This document shows, piece by piece, positions 1 to 7,842 of a stretch of 64,000 bases of DNA (position 1 is the stretch's first letter; every line of letters begins with the position of its first letter). This DNA comes from Sphingopyxis sp. QXT-31. Its GTDB lineage: Bacteria; Pseudomonadota; Alphaproteobacteria; Sphingomonadales; Sphingomonadaceae. The translations under genes and the position numbers were made by a program. The DNA lies in contig NZ_CP019449.1 of NCBI RefSeq assembly GCF_001984035.1, forward strand, positions 2,542,001 through 2,606,000. Direction: 5' to 3'. The notes beneath the pieces are model-generated. The model was not told the origin of the DNA. It saw only the letters and a program-made list of their open reading frames with translations, and searched no databases.

Positions 1-530
1 AAACCCGCGGCAAGCGATGCGGCGACGATGACCCACAGCACCGGCACGATGCGCCGAGGCAGCCAGCGGTGCAATGCGATCAGCAGCAGCGGATAGAAGA
101 TGTAGAATTGCTCCTCGACCCCCAACGACCAGGTGTGGAGCAACGGCGTGAGCTCGGCATCGCCGAAATAATTGACCGTGCGCCAGAACCAGATGTTCGA
201 CCCCGACAGCGCCGTCGCCGCGGTGCTCCACGACAGGTCGCGCATGTCCTGCGGGAAGAGGCGCCACCAGCCGACGGCGAGCACCACCACGAGCATCACG
301 AGCAGCGCGGGCAGGATGCGCAGCGCGCGGCGGCGATAGAAACCCGCCAGCGTGAAGCGACCGCCCTCCATCTCCTTCAGGATGATGCGGCTGATCAGAT
401 AGCCCGAGATGACGAAGAAGATATCGACGCCGACGAAGCCGCCGGGGATGGCGGTCAGCCCGGCGTGGACGAGCAGAATCGGCAGGACGGCAAGCGCGCG
501 CAGTCCGGCGATGTCGTTGCGATACTGCAT
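1..530 (-). CDS. Acyltransferase 3 family membrane protein (partial, N-terminal part)
   Basis: The gene starts at an ATG at 530 and runs off the left edge, so about 176 residues are visible. It begins MQYRNDIAGLRALAVLPILL, followed by the segment GGFVGVDIFFVISGYLIS. Both are hallmarks of the acyltransferase-3 (OafA/YrhL-like) family of polytopic inner-membrane O-acyltransferases, which modify surface glycans or peptidoglycan. The pieces FYRRRALRILPALL and HTWSLGVEEQFYIFYPLLL also fit, and at least three hydrophobic segments can be seen. The C-terminal half, including any SGNH domain, lies outside the window. The substrate cannot be told. Family assignment is firm from motifs; the role in glycan acylation is inference. 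Confidence 0.88.
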   Translation of the reverse strand, partial: MQYRNDIAGLRALAVLPILLVHAGLTAIPGGFVGVDIFFVISGYLISRIILKEMEGGRFTLAGFYRRRALRILPALLVMLVVVLAVGWWRLFPQDMRDLSWSTAATALSGSNIWFWRTVNYFGDAELTPLLHTWSLGVEEQFYIFYPLLLIALHRWLPRRIVPVLWVIVAASLAAG

Positions 531-601
531 GGTCCCCCGAAAAGCTGGCCGGCGGATGCCCTCTAGCCCTTTGGGGTCCTTTGGGAAAGGGGGCGCATAG
601 T

Positions 602-777
602 CTTCCCCCTCGATGGTGGAAGGATATACGGAGCCTTATCGCGAAGCGATTAGGCGAAGTTGGATGGGGGTGCGGGTGCGTCCTTGTGCCGTCGTTTCAG
701 GCCGAGAGCCCACCCCCACCGCTGCGACTAGGAAGCAAGCTTCCAAGTCTCGCTACCTCCCCCATCGAGGAGGAGGA
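602..777. repeat. Intergenic palindromic element, family A, copy 1
   Basis: This element fills the gap between the acyltransferase start and the end of sodB. It has a left hairpin, a central small hairpin (ATCGCGAAGCGAT), the box AGGCGAAGTTGGATG, then CACCCCCACCGCTGCGACTA, a GGAAGC-AA-GCTTCC hairpin and a right terminal hairpin. Three more copies lie at 14461-14638 (inverted), 29081-29253 and 39220-39397. The left hairpin is degenerate here (GGTGGAAG instead of GGGGGAAG). It may help terminate sodB transcription. Confidence 0.8.
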
Positions 778-789
778 GCAACCGAAAGA

Positions 790-1404
790 TCAGCCCGGAT
801 AAGTCCAGGTGCCTTCGCGCGCGAAATTCTCGGCGGCGAAATCCCAGTTCAGCAGGTTGTCGACCGTGGCGTTGACATAGTCGGGGCGCACATTCTTGCG
901 GTCGATATAATAGGCATGTTCCCACACATCGACGACGAGCAAAGGCTTGATCCCCGCGACCAGCTCGGTGCCCGCGTCGTGCGTGTCGGTGACCGACAGC
1001 GTGCCGTCGCGCGAGACGAGCCACGCCCAGCCCGACGCGAAATGGTTGATCGCGGTTTCCTTCAATTTCTTCTTTAGTTCGTCGAGCGAGCCGAAGTCGC
1101 GGTCGATCGCGGCGGCAAGGTCGCCCTCGGGCGCGGTCTTGTCGGGGCTCAGGCTGTTCCAGTAAAAGCCGTGGTTCCACGCCTGAGCCGCGTTGTTGAA
1201 CATGCCCTTGTTGCCCGAACCCTCGGCGTGGTGGATGATTTCCTCGAGCGGCTTGTCGGCGAGCTCGGTGCCATCGATCGCGGCGTTGAGCTTGTCGACA
1301 TAGGTCTTGTGGTGCTTGCCATGGTGCGTCTGCAGCGTTTCGGCCGAGATATGCGGTTCGAGCGCGTCCTCGGCATAGGGCAGGACGGTGAGAGCGATCG
1401 TCAT
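790..1404 (-). CDS. sodB: Superoxide dismutase, Fe type
   Basis: This 204-residue cytoplasmic enzyme dismutates superoxide to O2 and H2O2. The metal ligands are visible: His27 (QTHHGKHH), His78 (NNAAQAWNHGFYW), and Asp159 and His163 in DVWEHAYY. The Gln in NNAAQAWNH is where Fe-SODs carry their active-site Gln, so an iron enzyme is favoured, though cambialistic use cannot be excluded. The reading frame extends upstream, but the ATG at 1404 is preceded by GGAGAC and starts the conserved N-terminus. The gene appears monocistronic and is flanked by palindromic elements on both sides. Confidence 0.97.
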   Translation of the reverse strand: MTIALTVLPYAEDALEPHISAETLQTHHGKHHKTYVDKLNAAIDGTELADKPLEEIIHHAEGSGNKGMFNNAAQAWNHGFYWNSLSPDKTAPEGDLAAAIDRDFGSLDELKKKLKETAINHFASGWAWLVSRDGTLSVTDTHDAGTELVAGIKPLLVVDVWEHAYYIDRKNVRPDYVNATVDNLLNWDFAAENFAREGTWTYPG

Positions 1405-1490
1405 GGCAGTCTCCATATTATTTGGGGAGGTTTTGGATTTCCTAACTCGGGATCGAGCCACGCGGTTGCAAGGTTATGGCGGCAAATTAT

Positions 1491-1606
1491 TCCCCTCCCT
1501 GGAAGGGAGGGGTTAGGGGTGGGTCGCAAGCGCAGCGAGCACGAGAAGCGTCCCGTAAATCCGAGAGGTTCGACCCACCCCCGACCCCTCCCTTCCAGGG
1601 AGGGGA
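1491..1606. repeat. Nested inverted repeat (family D)
   Basis: The two ends are 36-base arms that are reverse complements except for two positions (1491-1526 and 1571-1606). Each arm is itself a hairpin (CCCTCCCT-GGA-AGGGAGGG on the left). The middle is about 44 bases. It sits between the end of the ligase gene and the sodB promoter. No coding potential is seen. It could act as a bidirectional terminator, because the ligase ends at 1611. Confidence 0.8.
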
Positions 1607-1610
1607 GACA

Positions 1611-3179
1611 TCACGTCGCCATGCCCAGCAGCGTCGCGATGCGGTCGGCTTCCTCGGCGGGCTTGTCGCAGCGGATGCGCGAAATGCGCGGGAAGCGCAT
1701 CGCGAGGCCCGACTTGTGGCGCTTCGACGCATGGATTGAATCGAAGGCGACCTCGAGCACCAGCGACTTCTCGACCTCGCGCACCGGCCCGAAGCGATTG
1801 AGCGTGTTGTCGCGGACGAACTTGTCGAGCCACTTCAGCTCCTCGTCGGTGAAGCCCGAATAGGCCTTGCCCACGGGTAGCAATTCGCCCTGCTCGCTCC
1901 AGCAGCCGAAGGTATAGTCCGAATAGAAGCTCGCGCGCCGCCCGTTGCCGCGCTGCGCATACATCATCACGCAATCGGCGATGAGCGGATCGCGCTTCCA
2001 CTTATACCATAGCCCCGCGCGGCGACCCGCGACATAGGGCGCATCGCGGCGCTTGAGCATCACCCCCTCGATCGCCACATCGCGCGCGCCCGCGCGGCGC
2101 TCGGCGAGGTCGTCGAAGTCGTCCGCATCGATGATTTGCGACAGGTCGAAATGGCTGGCAGCGAGGCGGGGCATGAAAGCCTCCAGCTTGGCGCGCCGCT
2201 TGCTCCACGGCAGGCCGCGCAGATCCTCGCCATCGACGCCGAGCAGGTCATATACGCGCACGAACGCCGGATAATCCGCGAGCATCTTCTTCGACACGAC
2301 CTTGCGCCCGAGCCTTTGCTGGAGCGCGTTGAAACTCGCCGCCTCGCCGCCCTGCGCGTCGCCGCGCACAAGCAGTTCGCCGTCGATCACCGCATCCTTG
2401 TCGAAGGCGGTCACCAGTTCGGGAAAGGCAGCGCTGATCTCCTCGCCGCCGCGGCTGTAGATGCGCGTCTCGCCGCCGCCATGGACGATCTGGACGCGGA
2501 TGCCGTCCCATTTCCACTCGGCGGCATAGTCCGCGAGGTCGACGGTGCCATCCTCCAGCGGGTGCGCGAGCATGAAGGGGCGGAAGAAACCGACATCGGC
2601 GAGGTCGGGCCGCTCCGCCCGCCCTTCGCCCCAGGCAAAGAGCGGCGCATAGGGCGGGGGGATCGCGTGCCACAGCTCCTCGACATCGTCGACAGGGACA
2701 TCGAACGCCAAGGCAAAGGCCTGTTTCGCGAGCCGCGCCGACACCCCGACGCGCATGCCGCCGAGCGCGAGCTTGAGCAAGGCGTAGCGCCCGTCGGCGT
2801 CGAGCCGGTCGAGCAGCGAGGCGACGATGGCGGGGGCATCACTGCGGGTGGCGGCGGCGAGGGTGTCGACAGCTTGGCTGACGCTGAGGTCGTCCTTCGC
2901 CCCGGGCGCGTCGGGCCATAACAGCGCCGCTGTCTCCGCGGTATCGCCGACGAAATGCCGCGACAGCCGGAACAAGTCCTCGTCCACCCGCGTCGCGAGC
3001 AGCGCCCGTACCGTCCCCGCCTTCACCGCGGGAAAGTCGAGGCTTTCGGTCAGCGCCGCGATCGCCCAGCCGCGGTCGGGATCGGGCGTGTGCTTGAGAT
3101 AGTCGACGATCAGCGCGAGCTTCGAGTTGCGCGAGCGCGTGTAGATCAGCCGGTCGATCAGGGCCGCGAACCGCTTCAC
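1611..3179 (-). CDS. ATP-dependent DNA ligase of the bacterial repair (cisplatin damage response) family
   Basis: This 522-residue protein has an N-terminal alpha-helical DNA-binding region (about 1-200), a nucleotidyltransferase core with the adenylation motif EWKWDGIR (Lys223), and a C-terminal OB domain. Later motifs IDGELL and LWYKWKRD are also present. The family (PP_1105-type) seals nicks using ATP and is usually encoded beside a ligase-associated exonuclease, as here. The likely start is a GTG at 3179 that overlaps the exonuclease stop (GTGA) and has GAGGAGG upstream. It is the last gene of the operon 6875 to 1611. The Lhr-type helicase and Pde phosphoesterase often found with this ligase are absent from the window. 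Housekeeping ligation should be done by an NAD-dependent LigA elsewhere. Confidence 0.93.
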   Translation of the reverse strand: MKRFAALIDRLIYTRSRNSKLALIVDYLKHTPDPDRGWAIAALTESLDFPAVKAGTVRALLATRVDEDLFRLSRHFVGDTAETAALLWPDAPGAKDDLSVSQAVDTLAAATRSDAPAIVASLLDRLDADGRYALLKLALGGMRVGVSARLAKQAFALAFDVPVDDVEELWHAIPPPYAPLFAWGEGRAERPDLADVGFFRPFMLAHPLEDGTVDLADYAAEWKWDGIRVQIVHGGGETRIYSRGGEEISAAFPELVTAFDKDAVIDGELLVRGDAQGGEAASFNALQQRLGRKVVSKKMLADYPAFVRVYDLLGVDGEDLRGLPWSKRRAKLEAFMPRLAASHFDLSQIIDADDFDDLAERRAGARDVAIEGVMLKRRDAPYVAGRRAGLWYKWKRDPLIADCVMMYAQRGNGRRASFYSDYTFGCWSEQGELLPVGKAYSGFTDEELKWLDKFVRDNTLNRFGPVREVEKSLVLEVAFDSIHASKRHKSGLAMRFPRISRIRCDKPAEEADRIATLLGMAT

Positions 3180-4189
3180 GCTTCCTCCTCCAGATCGCGG
3201 CCGACGAGGTGCAGCGCGCGCGCCTTGCGCTGATGCAATTCGCACCAGCGCAGAAGCCCATCCTCGCTACCATGCGTAATCCACGTCTCCTTCGGGTTTA
3301 CCTCGGCGATCGTGGTCGTGAGTTCGTCCCAGTCGGCATGGTCCGAAATGACGAGCGGCAGCTCGACCATCCGCTGCCGCGCGCGCTGGCGCACGCGCAT
3401 CCAGCCCGATGCCATCGCGGTCACCGGATCGGGCAGCCGCCGCGACCAGCGGTCGTTCAGCGCCGAGGGCGGCGCAAGCACGATCTGCCCCGCCATTTCG
3501 GCCTTTTCGGTCTCGCTCACCAGCCGCAATTCGCCGAGGTCGACGCCGTGGATCGCATAGAGGTGACACATCTTCTCGAGCGCGCCGTGGATATAGATCG
3601 GCGCGTTCCAGCCGGCGCCGCGCAGCTCGGCGATCACGCGCTGCGCCTTACCGAGCGCATAGGCGCCGACTAGCACCGAGCGCTCGGGCTCGGCGCGCAC
3701 CGCGCCGATCAGCTTGGCGATCTCGTCCGACGTGGGCGGATGGCGGAACACGGGCAGGCCGAAGGTCGCCTCGGTGACGAAGATGTCGCATGGCACCACC
3801 TCGAAGCGTGCGCAGGTCGGGTCGGCGCGGCGCTTGTAATCGCCGGTGACGACGATCCGTTCGCCGGCATATTCCATCAGGATTTGCGCGCTGCCCAGCA
3901 CATGGCCGGCGGGGTGGAAACTGAACTTCACCCCGCCACGTTCGAAGGCTTCGCCATAGGGAAAGGCGGCATTGTGGCTCGCCTCGACGTCGACGCCGTA
4001 GCGCAGCGCCATGATCGCCAGCGTCTCGGGGGTCGCATACACCGACCCATGCCCGCTGCGCGCATGGTCGGCATGACCGTGCGTCACCGCCGCGCGTTCG
4101 ACCGGCCGCGACGGGTCGATCCACACATCGGCGGGCTTCACATGGATGCCGTGCGGATGCGGCTCGATCCAGGTCCTGACCTTGGCCAT
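3176..4189 (-). CDS. Ligase-associated MBL-fold DNA exonuclease
   Basis: This 337-residue protein belongs to the metallo-beta-lactamase/beta-CASP nucleases. The metal motif THGHADHA (His37, His39, Asp41, His42) is near the N-terminus, followed by HPAGHVLGSAQI, VVTGDYKRR and, near the C-terminus, ISDHADWDEL and WITHGSEDG, as in SNM1/Artemis-like enzymes. The family is annotated as the exonuclease partner of the ATP-dependent ligase. The ATG at 4189 shares its A with the upstream UdgX stop (TGATG), and its TGA overlaps the ligase GTG, so the three should be translated together. I infer that it trims 3' or blocked ends before ligation. The direction of digestion cannot be read from sequence. Confidence 0.93.
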   Translation of the reverse strand: MAKVRTWIEPHPHGIHVKPADVWIDPSRPVERAAVTHGHADHARSGHGSVYATPETLAIMALRYGVDVEASHNAAFPYGEAFERGGVKFSFHPAGHVLGSAQILMEYAGERIVVTGDYKRRADPTCARFEVVPCDIFVTEATFGLPVFRHPPTSDEIAKLIGAVRAEPERSVLVGAYALGKAQRVIAELRGAGWNAPIYIHGALEKMCHLYAIHGVDLGELRLVSETEKAEMAGQIVLAPPSALNDRWSRRLPDPVTAMASGWMRVRQRARQRMVELPLVISDHADWDELTTTIAEVNPKETWITHGSEDGLLRWCELHQRKARALHLVGRDLEEEA

Positions 4190-5616
4190 CAGGCGGCGAG
4201 CTTCCGCGCGCAGGCGAGATCGGCCACGAACGCCGCGCGCTCTTCGTCCGCCCGCTCGCGGTCGGGCAGGCGCAGCAGGAAGGAGGGATGGATCGTCGCG
4301 ACCAGTTTTGTGCCCCCTGCCAGCTCGTGCACCGCGCCGCGCATCGACTTGATGCTCGCGCTCTTGCCCGTCACCCCGCGCAGCGCGCTCGCGCCCAGCG
4401 TGACGATCAGGTCGGGCTGCACCAGCGCGCGCTCCTTGTCGAGCCACCAGCGACAGATGTCGATCTCGCCCGCGGTGGGATTCTGGTGCAAACGGCGCTT
4501 GCCGCGCGGCTCAAACTTGAAATGCTTGACCGCGTTGGTGAGGAACAGCCGTCGCCGGTCGAGCCTGGCTTCGCCCAGCGCCTCATTCAAGACTTGCCCG
4601 GCCGGCCCGACAAAAGGCCGCCCTTGCAGATCCTCCTGATCGCCCGGCTGTTCACCGATGACCATGATCCGCGCCGCAGCGGGCCCTTCGCCCGCCACCG
4701 CCTGCGTCGCATTGCAGTGGAGCGGGCAGCGCGTGCACTGGCCAACCGCGCGCGCGACCGCATCGAGCGAGGTCAGATCGTCGTCGAGAAGCAGGTCGTC
4801 GGCCACGCGCGTGCGCCATTTCTCCGTTCGGGGGTTCGCAGCCGAAACGGCCATTTCGCGCATCCGTTCCACCCGCGCCCCGGCGCCCGCGAGCAGGGGT
4901 GCGATATCCTGCGCCTCGGGCAGATTCTTCCAATATTTCTTCGGCATCTCGGCGCGCATCGCGTCGATCTTGACTCGCGCGGGGTTGAAGATCGCGCCGT
5001 AATAAGTGCGCCACTGATCCTCGACGACATCGCTGTCGGGCACCTCGTCGCGCGTGCCACCGGGACCATAGCTCAGTTCCTCGTCTTCCCAGATCGCCCG
5101 CGCGTCGGGCGTGACGATCGCCCAGTCCATCCCGTAAAAGCGCCGCTGAAAGAAGGGCGCAGTCAGCCGCAATATGCGATGATCGGGCTCGAACCATGCC
5201 GCGAAGCTTTCGCGACCTTCCTCTTCGCCCAGACGGCGAAAACGGACGAAGGCGTGCATCTTGTGGACATCGCGGCGGATCGCCTTGTCGGTCTTGCGCA
5301 GCCAGTCGACATCGGCATCGGTCGTCCGCGCCAGCAGCTGCCGCTCGCGCGCGGCGCGCCAGACGAGGCGATAGAGCCGCGCCGGGACTTGCGGGTCGCG
5401 GTGGCAGATCACGCGATCGGCCATCGTCAGCAATTCGCGGGGCAGCGATACTGCCGCTCCCGACGACACCGGCGCTTGGTCGCCAAACAGCGATGCACCT
5501 TCCTCGGCGCCGCGCCAACTCACATCCTCGGGCGCCACCCCGCCCGCCAGCAACGCACGCGCCACCCCGCGCCACTCGGCGAAATCGCCGGGCGTGGAGA
5601 GCACCACCTCTCTCAC
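4189..5616 (-). CDS. DUF4130 - UdgX fusion, uracil-DNA glycosylase superfamily
   Basis: This 475-residue two-domain protein has an N-terminal DUF4130 domain (about 1-250; conserved FVRFRR and APFFQRRFYGMDWAI) and a C-terminal UdgX domain (about 285-475). The glycosylase motifs are GEQPGDQED (321-329), TNAVKHFKF, and the loop KRRLH with His377, the equivalent of the UdgX histidine that becomes covalently linked to DNA at uracil sites. Cys294, Cys297 and Cys388 match [4Fe-4S] ligand positions; Cys301 may be the fourth. It starts at a GTG that overlaps the radical SAM stop (GTGA). The fusion and its pairing with a radical SAM gene are a known conserved arrangement, but the purpose of the pair is unknown. 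Confidence 0.93.
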   Translation of the reverse strand: MREVVLSTPGDFAEWRGVARALLAGGVAPEDVSWRGAEEGASLFGDQAPVSSGAAVSLPRELLTMADRVICHRDPQVPARLYRLVWRAARERQLLARTTDADVDWLRKTDKAIRRDVHKMHAFVRFRRLGEEEGRESFAAWFEPDHRILRLTAPFFQRRFYGMDWAIVTPDARAIWEDEELSYGPGGTRDEVPDSDVVEDQWRTYYGAIFNPARVKIDAMRAEMPKKYWKNLPEAQDIAPLLAGAGARVERMREMAVSAANPRTEKWRTRVADDLLLDDDLTSLDAVARAVGQCTRCPLHCNATQAVAGEGPAAARIMVIGEQPGDQEDLQGRPFVGPAGQVLNEALGEARLDRRRLFLTNAVKHFKFEPRGKRRLHQNPTAGEIDICRWWLDKERALVQPDLIVTLGASALRGVTGKSASIKSMRGAVHELAGGTKLVATIHPSFLLRLPDRERADEERAAFVADLACARKLAA

Positions 5617-6875
5617 AGGGCGAGCGCCAGCTGCTCCGCCGGCGGCGCAAAGCGCGCGCGTAGGTCGGCGCTGTCGGTGAGCTTTCCCGGTCGCCAGTCG
5701 AGCGTCACGATGAAGGGCAAGACCTTCTTCACCGACGCGGTGAGTTTGGCGAGATCGCCGAGCCGCAGCTTGCCGGTGCGGCGCACAGCGACGATCCGGT
5801 CGACCGCGCGCGTGCCCAGCCCCGGCACGCGCAGCAGCAATTCGCGCGGCGCGCGGTTGATATCGACCGGAAAGATGTCCCGCTTCATCAGCGCCCAGGC
5901 GAGCTTTGGGTCGATGCTCAGGTCGAGCATGCCGCCGCTCGCCCCTTCCATGATCTCGCTTCTCGCAAAGCCATAGAAGCGGAGCAGCCAGTCGGCCTGG
6001 TACAGCCGATGTTCGCGCATCAGCGGCGGGCGCACCGGCGGCAAGGCGCTGCTCGCGTCGGGGATCGGGCTGTACGCCGAATAATAGACGCGGCGCAGGT
6101 GATAGCCCGAATAGAGATTGTCCGCGGTCGCGAGGATATCGTCGTCGCGCGCCGCGTCGGCGCCGACGATCATCTGCGTCGACTGCCCCGCGGGCGCGAA
6201 GCGCGGCGGCTTCGCCTTGCCGATGAGCCGGCCCTTCGCGGCTTCCATCGCATCCTCGGCGCCGACGCGCACCGATGCCATCGTCTTGCGGATCGTCGCG
6301 GGTTTCTTTTCGGGCGCGAAGCTTTCGAGCCCCGCCTCGGTCGGGAGTTCGACATTGGTCGACAGCCGATCGGCATAAAGCCCCGCGAGCGCGACCAACG
6401 CGGGGTCGGCGCCTGCGATCGTCTTCAAATGGATATAGCCCTGGAAACGATGCTCCTCGCGCAGGATGCGCGCGACCTCGACCAGCTGCTCCATCGTATA
6501 ATCCTCGGACCGGATGATGCCCGAGGAAAGGAACAGCCCCTCGATGTAGTTGCGCTTGTAGAAATCGAGCGTGAGCGTGACGACTTCCTGCGGCGAAAAG
6601 CGCGCGCGCTCGACATTGCTCGACGCGCGGTTGATGCAGAAACGGCAGTCGTAGACGCAGAAATTGGTGAGCAATATCTTGAGCAGCGAGATGCAGCGGC
6701 CGTCGGGGGCATAGCTGTGGCAGATGCCCATGCCCTCGGTCGAGCCGATGCCCTTCGAGCCCACCGAGTCGCGCTTCACTGTCCCCGAAGAGGCGCAGGA
6801 GGCATCATATTTGGCGGCATGCGCCAGCACCGCGAGCTTCTGGAGAATCGTCTTGCTGCTCATGCCCATGGGCAT
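5613..6875 (-). CDS. Putative DNA modification/repair radical SAM protein (UDG-linked)
   Basis: This 420-residue radical SAM protein has the cluster motif CVYDCRFC (Cys73, Cys77, Cys80) preceded by KILLTNFC. Its C-terminal third carries a helix-hairpin-helix (RELLLRVPGLGTRAVDRIV), a typical non-specific DNA-binding unit. This is the family usually paired with DUF4130-UdgX proteins. It is the first gene of the repair operon. The start could be 6875, 6869 or 6863 (all ATG); none has a strong ribosome site. The reaction is unknown. The DNA-binding motif and neighbours suggest radical repair or modification of a DNA base, which is inference. Confidence 0.9.
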   Translation of the reverse strand: MPMGMSSKTILQKLAVLAHAAKYDASCASSGTVKRDSVGSKGIGSTEGMGICHSYAPDGRCISLLKILLTNFCVYDCRFCINRASSNVERARFSPQEVVTLTLDFYKRNYIEGLFLSSGIIRSEDYTMEQLVEVARILREEHRFQGYIHLKTIAGADPALVALAGLYADRLSTNVELPTEAGLESFAPEKKPATIRKTMASVRVGAEDAMEAAKGRLIGKAKPPRFAPAGQSTQMIVGADAARDDDILATADNLYSGYHLRRVYYSAYSPIPDASSALPPVRPPLMREHRLYQADWLLRFYGFARSEIMEGASGGMLDLSIDPKLAWALMKRDIFPVDINRAPRELLLRVPGLGTRAVDRIVAVRRTGKLRLGDLAKLTASVKKVLPFIVTLDWRPGKLTDSADLRARFAPPAEQLALAL

Positions 6876-6920
6876 AGCAGACGGAACAAAAAAAGAACAA
6901 ACTTAGGTTAGGCCGTTGAC

Positions 6921-7053
6921 CCTCCCTGTGGCGAAGCCATGGAGAGTTGTCAGCGCGAAGCGCTGACGGAGGGGCGATTGCGCAAACGTCGCCAGGCCCC
7001 TCCACCACTTGCTTCGCAAGCGGTCCCCCTCCCCATCGCTGCGCGACAGGGAG
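6921..7053. repeat. Intergenic palindromic element, family B, copy 1
   Basis: This copy lies between the repair operon and the Crp-type gene. It contains several hairpins separated by boxes shared with the copies at 10398-10563 and 16427-16565: CCCTCC at the edge, GTCAGCG-CGAAG-CGCTGAC, and on the minus strand GGGGACCGCTTGC-GAA-GCAAGTGGTGGAGGGG (written here in parts). The outer arms are imperfect. Its position upstream of 6875 means the repair operon promoter must lie within or just before it. Confidence 0.75.
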
Positions 7054-7056
7054 TAT

Positions 7057-7797
7057 CTATGAACCCCGCCCCAACCGCATCCGGAACGCGTCGAGGTGAA
7101 AATAGGCGGGGTCGAAATCGCACATCGCCGCCAAGGCATCGGCGTCGAGGAAGCGGATCCACTGGCGGTCGGTCTCGATATAGCCCTCGCGCACCAGCCG
7201 GCGCAGGACGCGGTTGGTGTGGATCGGCGTCAGCCCCAGCGTGTCGGCGATCTGCGTCTGCGTCATCGGCAGGCGCAGCGTGTCGGCGCCCGCGAGGTTG
7301 ACGATCTGCGCGCGGCGGTGGAGTTCGAGCAGCAGGTGGCCGATCCGCTCCTGCGCGCTCTGCCGCCCGTTGCGCACGATCTGTTCGCGCAGGAACGCCT
7401 CCTCCTGCACCTGCGTCCACCAGAAGGCCATGGTCAGCGCCCCCGACCCCGCGAGCAGGTCGCGAACCGCGGCGGGCGCGATGGCATAGGCCGAGCCCGT
7501 CGTCAGCGCGACGACGCCGTGGTCGGCCTCGGCCGCGACGAGCACCTGCAGGTCGAAGATGTCGCCGGGCAGCAGGATGTTGAGGATCTGGCGGCGCCCG
7601 TCCTCGAGCTCCTTGAAGCGTGCCGCCCAGCCCTCGCGCATGACGAGGACCGCGTCCATCGGTTCGCCGGCGCTGACGATTTCCTGCCCCGCGGTAAAGT
7701 TGCGCGTCTTGCTGCCGAGCGTCAGCAGTTCCGCCCGCTCGGGGTCGCCGATTTCGCTGTAGAAAGACAAGCGCGCGACCAGCGCTTCCAATGCCAT
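7057..7797 (-). CDS. Crp/Fnr family transcriptional regulator
   Basis: This 246-residue regulator has an N-terminal cyclic-nucleotide-binding-like beta-barrel (about 20-140) and a C-terminal winged helix (about 150-225) with MTQTQIADTLGLTPIHTNRVLRRL as the recognition region (residues in two parts of the same helix-turn-helix). It lacks the Fnr cysteine cluster. The ATG at 7797 is preferred over an upstream TTG because GGAGGGG lies before it. The gene stands just downstream of the HWE kinase on the same strand with a 45-base gap, so co-transcription is possible. The ligand is unknown. Confidence 0.92.
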   Translation of the reverse strand: MALEALVARLSFYSEIGDPERAELLTLGSKTRNFTAGQEIVSAGEPMDAVLVMREGWAARFKELEDGRRQILNILLPGDIFDLQVLVAAEADHGVVALTTGSAYAIAPAAVRDLLAGSGALTMAFWWTQVQEEAFLREQIVRNGRQSAQERIGHLLLELHRRAQIVNLAGADTLRLPMTQTQIADTLGLTPIHTNRVLRRLVREGYIETDRQWIRFLDADALAAMCDFDPAYFHLDAFRMRLGRGS

Positions 7798-7842
7798 GTT
7801 CAAGGCCCCCGCCCCTCCGATATGTCGTGAGCTAATGTTTCG

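Noticed and set aside
69..566. A 165-codon plus-strand frame at the left edge.
   Set aside because: The minus strand encodes the start of an acyltransferase with clear motifs and membrane segments.
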